Shown here: positions 47,050 to 57,217 of the stretch, piece by piece
How the letters are laid out: every line of letters starts with the position of its first letter
How positions within the stretch are numbered: the first letter of the stretch is position 1
Origin: Ianthella basta
Lineage: Eukaryota; Porifera; Demospongiae; Verongiida; Ianthellidae
Assembly: GCA_964019415.1 (NCBI GenBank)
Contig: OZ025879.1
Span: 186,001 to 250,000 of the forward strand
DNA: 64,000 bases
Reading direction: 5' to 3'
The notes under the pieces: model-generated
The model's database searches: none
What the model was told of the DNA's origin: nothing
What the model saw: the letters and a program-made list of their open reading frames with translations, nothing else
Made by a program: the position numbers and the translations under genes

Positions 47050-48646
47050 GCACGCACACACTAACACCTAGGTAGCTAGCAGGGTGTTGGCTGCTGACTG
47101 TCACACCCGCAGAGGGCTGGCACCTGACAGGTGTATCACATTCATCACACATCAGGACATGCATTAACAGTGCTAGGGACCTCCAGGAAGGTCTATTCAT
47201 TAAAGCATGACCAAATAGGCACATTGAAAGCTATTGGTTAAGTGTTTTAGTGACATCACGGCTTCACACAAACCTAAGGGCTTCTTCCTGTGGGACTGTG
47301 TGTGAGCTAGAAGACAAGCACGCCACAGAGAGAGGGTAATGTATTGAGTGGTTGGTGCCCTCCAGAATAGCCTTGAGGGCTGCCTGACACTCCCCCCAAA
47401 GCCACTCATGGCCTGCCATGAATGGGAGGCTTCCTATTCACACTACCTTCTTTGGCTTCACACTGTGGTTGATCTTGGGCACCACTCCTGGAACAGGCAT
47501 GCCAGCCTTGGTCAACTTGAGGAAATACTTCTGTACACGGCTGGCTACCTAGGGGTGGGTGTGAGGGGAGGGGTGGACCATGTGGAGTGTGAGGGGAGGG
47601 GTCGAGTGTGAGGGGAGGGATGGAGTGTGTGGAGTGTGAGGGGAGGGGTGGACCATGTGGAGTGTGAGGGGAGGGATGGGTGTGAGGGGAGGGGTGGACC
47701 ATGTGGAGTGTGAGGGGGAGGGGTGGAGTGTGTGGAGTGTGAGGGGGAGGGGTGGACCATGTGGAGTGTGAGGGGAGGGGTGGAGTGCGTGGATGTGAGG
47801 GTAAGGTAGTGGTTGAAGAGATGACGGCAAGAGGAACAGTGCGTGTTCATGAGAACACTGCACTTGCTATCACTACAGACACTGGCACAAGCTGAGGCTA
47901 ACCGTGATCTGGTCCACTACTATCTTGTGCAATACCTGTTTGGCCGTCCGGTTGCCGAGAGCCTTTGCAATCTTCTCCCACCTCCTGATCTCCTTCTGCT
48001 CTGAGGGAAACACCTTCAAGAGGTACTCCAGCTTGGCCTGCTCCTCCACTGACCACAATCGGTTGAAGGACTCACTTCCATCGCTCTGTCTACCTCGGAT
48101 GTAAAGGCCTTCCTTGGAAACACCTCTGTGCACCGTGCTGGGACTAGACAGGTGTGGAGAGGTGAAGAACATTCACTCATCGGCAATTCGTGTGTGTGTG
48201 TGTGTGTGTGTGTGTGAGCTTGGGCAGATGTTAATCACCCTGGTTTGTCACTGCTAGCTGTCTCCTGGTCCAGGTTGCCATGGTGATGGTTGTCTGTAGT
48301 GGGCAGGGCTGAAGAGGAATACTTGCTCCAGTCAATCTCTGGGACACTAGCAACCACTTGAGGCCTTGGTATTGGAGGAAGGGTCTGGGGGGGGGGAGGG
48401 GGGAGGAGAGAGCGCTGACAACACTGTAGCATCACTTAGGAGGAGCCATAGGGTGCTACCATTGGACACCCCACTCACTCCTTCCTCAAGCTGCCGGACA
48501 AAAGCAAGTGGGTCCTTCAAAGCATCAACTTTCATCTTTGTCAGTGTCTCCAGGTCCTTTGGGGCACATTTGAGGAATTCAAAAGTATCCACCATCACCA
48601 CACACACTAGATGTGACCAATTGGTTATCACACATGCACTCTTGGG

Positions 48647-48727
<81 letters not shown>

Positions 48728-49364
48728 TAATTGCTTGTATTTTTTGTGCCTCTAACTGCACCAATGCCTTGATCAGCCGCTGGTAGCTAGAAGCAGAAAG
48801 CAGACCAGTGCCATGTGCAAGTACACGTGCAAACAAGATGTGTGCCTTTCGGCGCAAACAGGACACTGATCGTGAGGTGAGCTGGGGCACACTGATAGTG
48901 AGGTGAGCTGGGGCACACTGATAGTGAGGTGAGCTGGGGCACACTGATAGTGAGGTGAGCTGGGGCACACTGATAGTGAGGTGAGCTGGGGCACACTGAT
49001 AGTGAGGTGAGCTGGGGCACACTGATAGTGAGGTGAGCTGGGGCACACTGATAGTGAGGTGAGGTGGGGCACACTGATAGTGAGGTGAGCTGGGGCACAC
49101 TGATAGTGAGGTGAGCTGGGGCACACTGATAGTGAGGTGAGGTGGGGCACACTGCTTATGAAGAAGGCAGCAGTTGCACACTCACTCCTGGTTGCTCCGC
49201 AGCAAATGGTGGTCTGACTCAAAGAAGTAGTTCTCGGCGGCCACATCATCACATGCATACATTTCTGACCCTACTGCTGCCACCTTAGTTTCCTCTTGAT
49301 CTCCCTTTCCTTCATTTGAGCACACTGTCTGGATTGTGTTTACCACTCTTGCTTTGCCCGCCAT
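46248..49364 (-). CDS. ZZZ3: ZZZ3-like SANT-domain protein lacking the ZZ zinc finger
   Basis: Homologue of ZZZ3, the histone-reader subunit of the ATAC acetyltransferase complex. The start is MAGKARVVNTIQTVCSNEG. Exons lie near 49364-49186, 48787-48726, 48602-48481, 48388-48236, 48148-47930, 47550-47440, 46923-46698 and 46483-46248. Family matches run in order: ENYFFESDHHLLRSNQEYQR, ALVQLEAQKIQAI, LKDPLAFVRQLEEG, the SANT domain FNRLWSVEEQAKLEYLLKVF to WEKIAKALGNRTAKQVA, and KAGMPVPG, STFFATYEPNVYMPEDF. The last exons are Glu/Gly-rich low complexity and end SYNYLDPNYLPGK, the conserved ZZZ3 tail. The Cys-rich ZZ finger that should lie between is absent, and the 214-bp intron there holds no equivalent. 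It is head to head with the amidase gene, 70 bp away. Confidence 0.85.
47560..47812. repeat. gtgtgaggggaggggtgga-type minisatellite, ZZZ3 intron
   Basis: Units of about 22-40 bp built on accatgtggagtgtgagggg, in irregular register. Confidence 0.88.
48652..48724. repeat. (CA)n microsatellite, ZZZ3 intron
   Basis: Pure CA tract after a short gcgcgcgc run. Confidence 0.95.
48878..49152. repeat. 26-bp minisatellite, about 10.5 copies, ZZZ3 intron 1
   Basis: The unit is tgatagtgaggtgagctggg plus gcacac. Almost perfect copies, two with a t-to-g change. Confidence 0.95.
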
Positions 49365-49434
49365 TTTGCTGTAAGTCTACTTCCGGCCTGCTCCACACTC
49401 TATCACCAGCCCGGCCGGTGACCGCTGCAGCCTC
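49365..49434. promoter_or_regulatory. Bidirectional promoter, ZZZ3 / amidase
   Basis: 70 bp between divergent start codons. Contains cggccggtgac; no TATA box. Confidence 0.5.
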
Positions 49435-51447
49435 ATGGAAAGTGTGACCAACGCTATATACAGCTCGGCTTCGTACGTTTATTCGTTCTTTCCCAGTTGG
49501 CCTGGGACTCCGCCCAAACCTCCACCTGAACCACCAAAAGTTGCAATGAACCCACTGCTGGTGGTTGTGCCTGCCATTGGAGCTGCACACGCCATCGCCT
49601 TTCTTCTTGTTCTAAGGTGGATGTTCACGCGCGTAAAGGCTGGCCACGAGGTCAATCCGCTGCGGCCACCCATTGAGAAGGTCATCGAGGCAAGCAAGAT
49701 CAGCAAGACGACGTCACTTCAGGCCAGCGTGAAAGTGCCGCGTGTGCCCAATTCGCTCAACAGACTGCTTGTCTGGATGATTTATACTCGCTTTGGGCGG
49801 TGGATCTTCACCCCCAGGTTGTTGAAGAACAATGGCCTCGCCATGCTGGAGGGTGTGTGCATTCCCGAGCACATGACCTTCCGTCCTCTTGTGGTCCCTG
49901 AGAACAGAGATGGAGGTGAGGGGAGGGCAGCAAGAGAAGCTCTAGTACAGGAATTGATGCAGGAGCAGTTGGCAACTGCTGTGCCAGGGCAGTTCCGATT
50001 CCGCTCTGTCGTAGACTACCAGGAAGCTTACAGCAAGGGCACTGTGACCCCAGTGGGTGTGGCCAAGGCTGCCCTTGCTGCCATTGCTGAATCAGATGGC
50101 ATGAACCCGCCCCTCAAGGCATTCGCACAGCTGGACGAGAAGGATGTCCTGGACCAGGCACGGGCCTCTACACAGCGCTGGAAGGAGGGGAAGCCCCTTT
50201 CATGGCTAGATGGTGTGGTGGTTGCCCTGAAAGAGGAGTACAAGTGGGCTCCGCTAGCGTACCGCTCTGGGGCCATGCTGGAGTCCCCCAACACAGAGCA
50301 CGTCCCCAACAGTGCACTTGGCAGGAAGCTTCAGGAGTTGGGGGCCATTGTGTTAGGGGTGACCAACATGGTGGAGTTTGGCACTAGCACGGTGGGCTCC
50401 AACCCAAACGCTCTCCACGGCACACCACGCAACCCCTACAACTTGGGCCACTACACAGGTGGCAGCTCCTCCGGATCCGCTGCAGCCGTGGCTGCTGGGA
50501 TATGTGTCATCACGTTGGGCACAGATGGAGGAGGGTCTGTGCGGCTGCCTGCAGCCCTCTGTGGGAATGTGGGCATCAAGGCCACATATGCCCGCTTGGT
50601 GGACCCGGGTGTGAAGCCCATTTCTGCCACTGTCGGGCACTGTGGTATCCATAGCAACACGGTCATTGATGCTGTTGCCACTTACAGTGTCCTAGCAGGG
50701 AAGAACAGCATGTTCCCCGAGTCCCAAGTCCAGCCACCAATCACTCTGAGGGGCATTGACAGCCGAGATTTGGGTGGCATTCGGCTTGGAATTGATCTTG
50801 ACTACATCGCCAACTTGTCAACCAAAGAAGTCAGTGACTCAGTGCTGGACTTTGTGCAGACGGACCTGAGTGCAGCTGGGGCTGAGGTGCACACAATCCA
50901 CATCCCTGAGTTGAACGAGACACGTCTGGCTCACCTGGCCACGATTGCCAGCGAAATGGGCTGTGGGCTCGGCTACTATGTGCAAGAGCACTTCTCACAA
51001 GTAAACAGTGAAGCTCTTACCATAATCGGCACTGGAATGAATCTTTCTTCCGAGATTTACCTCAATGCCCAGCGACAGCGGACCCGTGCCATGACAATCC
51101 TGAAGACTCTTTTTGAGGAGGTTGACTGCATCATCACACCCACCTCTCCCATCCCCGCCCCCAGGATCCCCTCTGATGATGGCACCTACGGCAACACTAA
51201 CTTGGACTTAGCCTACAAGCTGTCACTGTACGCCTTCCTCGGTAACCTGTGCGGTGTCCCTGCGATCACCCTCCCCATTGCCTACAACGTGGACGGACTG
51301 CCAGTGAGCATGCAGATCATGGGACGGTGGTGGGAGGAACATGTCATCTTCAAGGTTGCCATGGTAGCGGAGAGGATTGTGGAGAGCAAAGGTGGCAAGC
51401 TGAAGCCACGCCTGTACTACGACCTGCTTCAGAGCGCTGCAATGTGA
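49435..51447 (+). CDS. FAAH: Fatty-acid amide hydrolase-type amidase, single exon
   Basis: A membrane-associated serine amidase expected to hydrolyse N-acyl amides. It is 670 residues in one uninterrupted exon. An N-terminal hydrophobic helix spans about residues 43-64 (LLVVVPAIGAAHAIAFLLVL). The amidase-signature domain begins around residue 180. It holds the catalytic Lys of VVVALKEEYKW, the cis-Ser in GGSSSGSAAAVAAG, and the nucleophilic Ser in GTDGGGSVRLPAALCG, so the Ser-Ser-Lys triad is complete. The N-terminal extension before the core (about residues 65-180) is longer than in the vertebrate enzyme. It recalls the FAAH group of plants and amoebae, but that is an impression. No introns are present although every neighbour upstream has many, so retroposition or intron loss is possible. 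It is head to head with ZZZ3. Confidence 0.88.
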   Translation: MESVTNAIYSSASYVYSFFPSWPGTPPKPPPEPPKVAMNPLLVVVPAIGAAHAIAFLLVLRWMFTRVKAGHEVNPLRPPIEKVIEASKISKTTSLQASVKVPRVPNSLNRLLVWMIYTRFGRWIFTPRLLKNNGLAMLEGVCIPEHMTFRPLVVPENRDGGEGRAAREALVQELMQEQLATAVPGQFRFRSVVDYQEAYSKGTVTPVGVAKAALAAIAESDGMNPPLKAFAQLDEKDVLDQARASTQRWKEGKPLSWLDGVVVALKEEYKWAPLAYRSGAMLESPNTEHVPNSALGRKLQELGAIVLGVTNMVEFGTSTVGSNPNALHGTPRNPYNLGHYTGGSSSGSAAAVAAGICVITLGTDGGGSVRLPAALCGNVGIKATYARLVDPGVKPISATVGHCGIHSNTVIDAVATYSVLAGKNSMFPESQVQPPITLRGIDSRDLGGIRLGIDLDYIANLSTKEVSDSVLDFVQTDLSAAGAEVHTIHIPELNETRLAHLATIASEMGCGLGYYVQEHFSQVNSEALTIIGTGMNLSSEIYLNAQRQRTRAMTILKTLFEEVDCIITPTSPIPAPRIPSDDGTYGNTNLDLAYKLSLYAFLGNLCGVPAITLPIAYNVDGLPVSMQIMGRWWEEHVIFKVAMVAERIVESKGGKLKPRLYYDLLQSAAM

Positions 51448-51837
51448 AGAGTAGGGTCTTTACTAACGAACTAACCATTAGTTGCATTTCCAGTTCACTT
51501 TTAGTTGTATGCTGTCAACATTGACCCACTGTGGTTAGTAGGATGAGTAGGTGTTTTAAAACTATGTAGAAGGGCTTCCTTTTTGTACTAGAAACTGAAC
51601 AATGACCTTAGATGTTAGCTGTGTTCATTCAGTGTGCACACAATATACATGGACTGGACCAGCGCTGGTGTGTTAACTTGCAATGAGCACAACATATACA
51701 TGTACACAAAGGCTTTATTTAAAGCTGGTGTATATACTCCATGCACAGGTGGGCAATGCCTCAAATGATTCAACACAGTTCAATGTACAATGGGATAACA
51801 TATAATGAGCGACCAACAGACTGGGGAGTAGGGAGTG
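51448..51837. other. Convergent 3' region, amidase / TM2D2
   Basis: About 390 bp of 3' UTR-type sequence, AT-rich with several atacatg-type words. No gene was seen. Confidence 0.6.
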
Positions 51838-52661
51838 TCAGTAGAAGCGCTCCCAGGTCACCCCGCTAGCAGGCACCATGTTTCCTGAGAGCAGCAGAGC
51901 AATATCCACCACCCACCACACACCCAGCCCTCCCAGGGTGAGCAGCTTGGCAAGACCGAGGCAGCAGTAGCCCAAACAGAACCGGTCAATGCCACAGAAC
52001 CCAAGAAACACAGAGAAGAACACTATGGTTGGGAAAAACACTCGATTGTACCTACAGAAGGGGGGTGGGGCAAGAGGTGGGTAAGGGGGTGGGGCAAGGG
52101 GAGAACCCTATACACTGTGGGTGGGTCACTTACGTGATGCACGGAACATTCCTTTTAATGAACGTCCTGTTGCCATGACACTCTATCCCTTCGAGGGCCT
52201 CGCAGCGAACAGATGCTCGCTTTACCTCATCAAACAAACCTCCCCCAAACTGTAGAAGGAGAACTCATACCATTAAGAGAAGCTGAATTCATGCGAGTAA
52301 GGGGCCCAAAGATGTTCCTTCCGACTTACCGAGCCGGGTGTGCAAACTGCCTCACTGTCATTCGCTGGATTCAACACCATTGGAGGATTCTGGCACTCGT
52401 GAAATTCGTCTGGTCTGGTGTGCAAAGGACAACGCGGAAACAACACATCACATGATTTTTAGATCTCTGCGGGTTTTGGCTGTAGCCAAGACAGTCTCAA
52501 ACTCACAAAAGACAACAGAGAAGCTTGGGCCCATTTGGATCATACGTAACATCTTCAAAATCCTCCTCTGTACATGTGAGAGACTGGTTCGTTTGCGCTC
52601 GAGCAACTGCCCAAAGCACGCAGCTAACAACGAACACTGTCCAGACAGCCATTTTCTCCAT
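51838..52661 (-). CDS. TM2D2: TM2 domain-containing protein 2
   Basis: Member of the TM2D family linked to Notch signalling and phagocytosis. Four exons close in phase to 189 residues: 52661-52507, 52414-52330, 52249-52134 and 52051-51838. The signal peptide is MEKMAVWTVFVVSCVLWAVA. The luminal part includes LLCCLLPDEFHECQNPPMVL and CEALEGIECHGNRTF, with the paired Cys pattern of the family. The TM2 domain has two helices around the DRF motif: SVFLGFCGIDRFCLGYCCLG and KLLTLGGLGVWWVVDIALLL. The ending GNMVPASGVTWERFY fits TM2D2 better than TM2D1 or TM2D3. It is head to head with XRCC4, 69 bp away. A decayed partial copy lies at 63185-63545. Confidence 0.93.
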
Positions 52662-52730
52662 TTGTCACGTGACGTGACGACCTCGGTGACGACTCTAGCA
52701 TCGACAAATGGCGGCAGGCTACTGAGTGAA
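52662..52730. promoter_or_regulatory. Bidirectional promoter, TM2D2 / XRCC4
   Basis: 69 bp between divergent ATGs. Contains gtcacgtgacgtgacg (E-box and CRE-like) and caaatggcggc, a YY1-like word often seen at starts of housekeeping genes. Confidence 0.55.
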
Positions 52731-53867
52731 ATGGAATCACTCTTCGACGACGTGGAGGATGATGTACCTGCCCCTTCAGACGTATCCAGTTCATTTGAAA
52801 TAACTCGTCAATCCCTTCCTCTGCTCTCCCCGACGAGCAATGGCAACCTGTGCAAGATAGTCCCAGAAGACGATCCTCTGAAGGCGTATTACCTCATGGC
52901 TCGGTACGACGGAACAGAACTCTCTCTGCACGTATCGGATGGAGAGAAAACGTGGTCTGGGGTGCTATCCAAGAACACCCTCAGTGAGCTTTCCGCCGCG
53001 ACCCACTTGAACGAAGCCGATCACCTGCAAGACACTTTGACGGCGCTGCAGCAAGGGGGTGGGGCGAACGCCGCATTCGTGTTCAGTGTGGGCACCACCT
53101 CCAGCGGCAGTCTACAGTTGGCGTGGAAGAAGTTCCTCCCGAAGGAGAACATCCGTTTTCAGCTTGGGTCCATGATCCTCCACCCTGCCCCCCTGCAGCA
53201 GACGCACCATCAACTGTTGGACTTCGCCATTGACAGCATGCGGAGTCTCCGCGCGGAGGTAACTGCAGTGAGGGCTGAGAAGCAGCGCCTCATCACTGAG
53301 CGTGAATCAGCTCTCCACCGGCTGGAGGAGAGTGTGTCGCTGAAGGAGGAGCTGGAGAGGGACCTTTACGGCAAGTTCAAGGTTGTGCTCAATGACAAGA
53401 AGGCAAAGATACGCAAGCTGGACCAGCAGGTGGAGCAGCTCCTTGATGAGAACGCACGGCAGCAGCAGAAGCTGCAAGAAGCCAGTGCAGGCAAGACGAG
53501 TGAGTCAGGAGGAACTGGGTCCAATCGAGTGATCACGGGAGATGGCAGTGAGAGTGAAGAAGAGACAGATGAGGAGTTTGGCACACCCACAATGGAGGTG
53601 GATGCTGCTGCTGGGCCTTCGACATCAAGCACCACTGAGCATGCAGCAGCACAATCCTCTCTCCTGGATGGTGGGGAGGAGGAGGGGCACTCACTGCCAG
53701 TGAAGAGGAGGCGGAGGAAGGAGGTGTCTCGCACAGGACAGACTCTGGTCATCCCCAAGCCTCCACAAAGGAAGCCTGTGCCCTCCAAACAGGACAGCAG
53801 TAGCTCCACCACTTCCTCATCAAAGAAGGACTCAATGGAGTCAGACGAGCTATTAAACATGCTCTGA
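52731..53867 (+). CDS. XRCC4: XRCC4, non-homologous end-joining factor, single exon
   Basis: Scaffold that forms filaments with XLF and binds DNA ligase IV during double-strand-break repair. It is 378 residues from MESLFDDVEDDVPAP; the frame is open upstream but this is the first plausible ATG. An N-terminal head domain (about residues 25-150) contains ELSLHVSDGEKTWSGVL. A long coiled coil follows (about 155-250, RSLRAEVTAVRAEKQRLITE). It includes the ligase IV-binding stretch YGKFKVVLNDKKAKIRKLDQ, the most conserved XRCC4 segment. The acidic/Ser-rich tail has a basic NLS-like KRRRRKE and a DSMESDELLNML end. Compared with the 334-residue human protein it has a short N-terminal extension and longer tail. 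No introns, unlike vertebrate XRCC4. Confidence 0.9.
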   Translation: MESLFDDVEDDVPAPSDVSSSFEITRQSLPLLSPTSNGNLCKIVPEDDPLKAYYLMARYDGTELSLHVSDGEKTWSGVLSKNTLSELSAATHLNEADHLQDTLTALQQGGGANAAFVFSVGTTSSGSLQLAWKKFLPKENIRFQLGSMILHPAPLQQTHHQLLDFAIDSMRSLRAEVTAVRAEKQRLITERESALHRLEESVSLKEELERDLYGKFKVVLNDKKAKIRKLDQQVEQLLDENARQQQKLQEASAGKTSESGGTGSNRVITGDGSESEEETDEEFGTPTMEVDAAAGPSTSSTTEHAAAQSSLLDGGEEEGHSLPVKRRRRKEVSRTGQTLVIPKPPQRKPVPSKQDSSSSTTSSSKKDSMESDELLNML

Positions 53868-54000
53868 TGCACTTCACTATGCAACTCATTGTAGTTATGG
53901 TAGCAGTGAACAGTGAACTACCTGTAGTGTGTAGTGTGTATGACAGTGTATTGTCATTGGATTAAATGACTATTGCTTCTAGTATGATATGAACAGGAAC

Positions 54001-54042
54001 ATCCTGCATGGGGGAGGGGGGAGGGGGGGAGGGGGGGGGGGC
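54001..54042. repeat. Poly-G/ggga tract
   Basis: G-rich run downstream of XRCC4. The spacing could allow G-quadruplex formation. Confidence 0.85.
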
Positions 54043-54260
54043 ATTGCAAGGATACAGCAATAGCAGGTTGTGTTGCACCTGTTACCCTATTACAGCCATG
54101 ACATTGTGCATGAACAATACTGATTTGATCTCTTCTGTGTGATGCACTGTCCACTGAAGAGAACACAGAGATGGGGGCATGGCCACTTCAAGTTAGATCT
54201 CTCCTGCTCTCCTTCAACCCACCTATGACTACATCCTCAATCTATAGGGCTACTTTGACT

Positions 54261-54303
<43 letters not shown>

Positions 54304-54439
54304 AGCATGTGAGAGAGAGACTTGGATTAATGATATTCATAGCACTGTTGACAATGTATGGTACATGTACGTATGGTATGTATGGTATGTATGGTATGGA
54401 TACTAATATTATTCATGGTGTAGTTAAGTAACATGGCCG

Positions 54440-55600
54440 GCAAGACACACACGACATTCGAAAATTCGATGCAATGAATTGGCAGCGATTTGACGCACTT
54501 GATGGGAGGGCAGTCAGCGAAGATAGCACATTTAGGGATACACTCAGGCATGCAGTTAATTAAGAAAGGTGGGCAGCACACTGTAGTAAGATTCTACTAG
54601 TGAAGTCTCATAATTGACAGCATGTAATAAACGGACATATCCGAGGAAATCATACGAATCCGAACTCTGACACGTGCAAAGTGCGCCAAGTGTTGCCGGG
54701 AGATGGAGAAGTAAGTTAGGGAGGGGGAGGGCCAGAGCACATAGGCAGAGAGGGGAGACAGAGAACAGGGGAGGCAACTGGCCACTGGCAGAGCAAAAAG
54801 TGCCAAAGAGCCTCATGTGTGTGATTGCAAGTGTGACTGCCTCGCTCAACTTCTAACCCTGCATAATATCACTGTACAAGCCCATCAATAACGACATTCA
54901 CGAGAATGCGACAATCAGGAGCATGTTTTGGTACAGATAAACGAAGATAGCACTTTTAGGGATGCACTCGGGCATGCGGTTAATTAAGAAAGGCGGGTAG
55001 CAGACTGTAAGACTTCTATTAGTAAGTAGTGAAGTCCGATAAGCGACAGTGTGGGACAGTATACAGACAAATCCGAGGAAATTCACACAAATCCGGGAAC
55101 TTTGTCACATGTGAAGTTTCGCACGTGCTTTGGAGCCACTGCTTGATGGTGAACATTGGCTGCAGTGAATAGAAAGGGTAATTCAAGCTAGGAAAAGAGC
55201 CTTCTTCCCCTGGAGGGGGCAGGGGATGGAGAAGTACAAAGAAAGAGATTGAGGGAGTAAGGTATGGAGGGGGAGAGACAGAACAGAGAAAGACAGAGAG
55301 GGAGGCAGAGAACAGGGGAGGCAACTGGGACACTGGCAGAGCACAAAATGCCTAAGGACCTCATCTGTGGTCTAGATCCACACAATGCAATAGGGATTGC
55401 AAGCTGAAATGAAACAAGCTCGCATTGTCTCGTTGTTTCTATCATTTAAGTGTGACTGCCTCACTCCTCAACTTCTAACCCTGCATAATACTACTGCACA
55501 AGCCAATGTAACAAAGATAATGCCTTTCACGAGCGAGCGAGCAATACTCAGGAGTGTGTTTTGGTACAGATAAACACGGTCAAGTATCTATTGGTTGGTA
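54440..55600. repeat. Two diverged copies of a roughly 500-bp repeated segment
   Basis: Three ordered sub-blocks recur: ggcatgcagttaattaagaa (54548, again about 54970), the gggaggcagagaacagggga block (54740, 55300), and cttctaaccctgcataat with gcatgttttggtacagataa (54849-54940, 55470-55580). A third copy of part of this is at 58180-58700. There is no conserved reading frame. These are probably decayed TE or segmental-duplication remnants. Confidence 0.7.
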
Positions 55601-55647
55601 GCAAAGTAAACAGCAGATGGCTAAGCTGTTTGCACACCTGTTCCTGA

Positions 55648-55767
55648 AGAGCTAGCCGGAGCTCTAGCTCTGAGGATGGGTGCACTGGTGTTCAGTGAGG
55701 GAGTACAGCTAGCCGGAGCTCTAGCTCTGAGGATGGGTGCACTGGTGTTCAGTGAGGGAGTACAGTG
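55648..55767. repeat. Two direct copies of a 57-60 bp unit
   Basis: agctagccggagctctagct and gaggatgggtgcactggtgt occur twice in perfect tandem. Confidence 0.9.
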
Positions 55768-56211
55768 CCTGCAGCCCAACAGCATCGCACCAAAGATCAG
55801 ACATTAACACACGCAATGTATGACGTAAAATCCTTTGACAATTTAAAAATAACAGCAAGCTTTGTATTGACTATTCAGGGGCAGTTGAAGGGGAAGTTAG
55901 GGGAATCACCCGCCAGGCTCCTTGCCCCACTCCTGGGGGGAGTGGTCCAGCCTCGCCATTGATGGTCCGGGCTTGGATTTCAAAGATGCAGCAGAGGAAT
56001 CTTCTTGTATGTGGGCGGGGCACATGCAGTGGGGTCATGCCCATCACTGGAGCAAGTGGAAAAAGAAATACCGTAACTTAAGAACACTCACAGCTTCCCC
56101 TCACCCGCAGCCTTCACACGTCACACCTCATCTGCCATGAAGCAGCGTCTGACCCTGAGAGAACATTGCCCCCAAAGATGACTGTGGCCAGCTCCCTGGC
56201 TGTGGAGTATG

Positions 56212-57217
56212 TTATGTTATGTCATTATTAAAGGTGACCCCTTCAGCCATGGGCTGGTGTCAATGGGGGACCCAACAGTGCAAGGACATGTAAAACAAGG
56301 ACAGGACAACACAAAACATGCACAGCAAGACAAAAACTGACAAAACAAATGGACATAACACATACACACAAAGAAAGACAAAGAACATGTAACTACATTC
56401 ACTCATAAGCAGACATGCACATGCACATACAGCCTAGTTGACGTAGTCTAATCAGGTTTGATTCTGACTACTTCAGGAGTTACTTCAACAGTGGTTCAAA
56501 AGCGACAGGGGCCGCGATGTAGAACGAGGCCAGGCAGTCCATCAACCAGTACATACTCAACACTCTTACAAACATCCAGGTACTTCTTCGTCCTGTTGTC
56601 ATCTATCTCATTCTCATCATCATCAAGATTAGGCATCTTGATGGGAGTCATAGCAATCCCACCTCCTTTGTCAGCAAACTTCAGTGCTGGGCCAATCCCT
56701 TCTTCCATCACAAATTCTACCTTGTCATAAACATTTTGGCCACATTGCACAATCTTGTCCAGTACAGCAGGGTCGTCAGAATCATCGTCATAACCAGCAG
56801 TGGCCAAATGTCCATCCTTACTCTTACAGACTGCTGGCGTGTCAGGAGGAAGATGAGGTGTCCGGATAAGAGCATTGATTGGAGTGGTAGAAGGAGCAGG
56901 GTCTTCTAGAGTGCTCCCTGGATCTTCCTTTTCCTTCTCTGAAGGACAGACCTTGGTTTGGATGGTTTTCTTACGGTGCCTCGTGCGCTTTCTCTTCTTG
57001 TCTCTCTTCTCATTTCCTGATGTGGGCCAGAACAGGGTCACCGAGAAACCAGCATGGGAACATCTAGCATTCCACATTGGGCTCTCCAGTGTGAGGTGTT
57101 GTGATTGAAGGCTCAGCACTGTAGGAATAGGAAGCCCTAACCTGGCTAAATCGCCATAAACTCCATCAAACACGAGAGCTGCAGATACGCGTAGTGTCCG
57201 CCATTTTTTCCGCCATT
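56212..57217. mobile_element. About 1-kb insertion with ORF, flanked by TATG
   Basis: The sequence gtggagtatgacacgaac, intact at about 57671, is split here into gtggagtatg and tatgacacgaac by 1006 bp. TATG is present on both sides (56208-56211 and 57218-57221), suggesting a 4-bp target duplication. No clear terminal inverted repeat or poly(A) was seen. The insertion contains the minus-strand ORF listed separately. Confidence 0.6.
56496..57215 (-). CDS. Unrecognised ORF within the 1-kb insertion
   Basis: An open frame of about 240 residues reading WRTLRVSAALVFDGVYGDLA, a segment ESPMWNARCSHAGFSVTLFW, and a basic stretch KRDKKRKRTRHRKK. An acidic/Pro middle follows, ending at VLHRGPCRF. There is no in-frame ATG at the 5' edge. 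The open frame continues into the flank, so the true start may be an internal ATG (about residue 55) or supplied by splicing. Function unknown. The basic patch suggests nucleic-acid binding. Confidence 0.4.
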   Translation of the reverse strand, partial: WRKKWRTLRVSAALVFDGVYGDLARLGLPIPTVLSLQSQHLTLESPMWNARCSHAGFSVTLFWPTSGNEKRDKKRKRTRHRKKTIQTKVCPSEKEKEDPGSTLEDPAPSTTPINALIRTPHLPPDTPAVCKSKDGHLATAGYDDDSDDPAVLDKIVQCGQNVYDKVEFVMEEGIGPALKFADKGGGIAMTPIKMPNLDDDENEIDDNRTKKYLDVCKSVEYVLVDGLPGLVLHRGPCRF

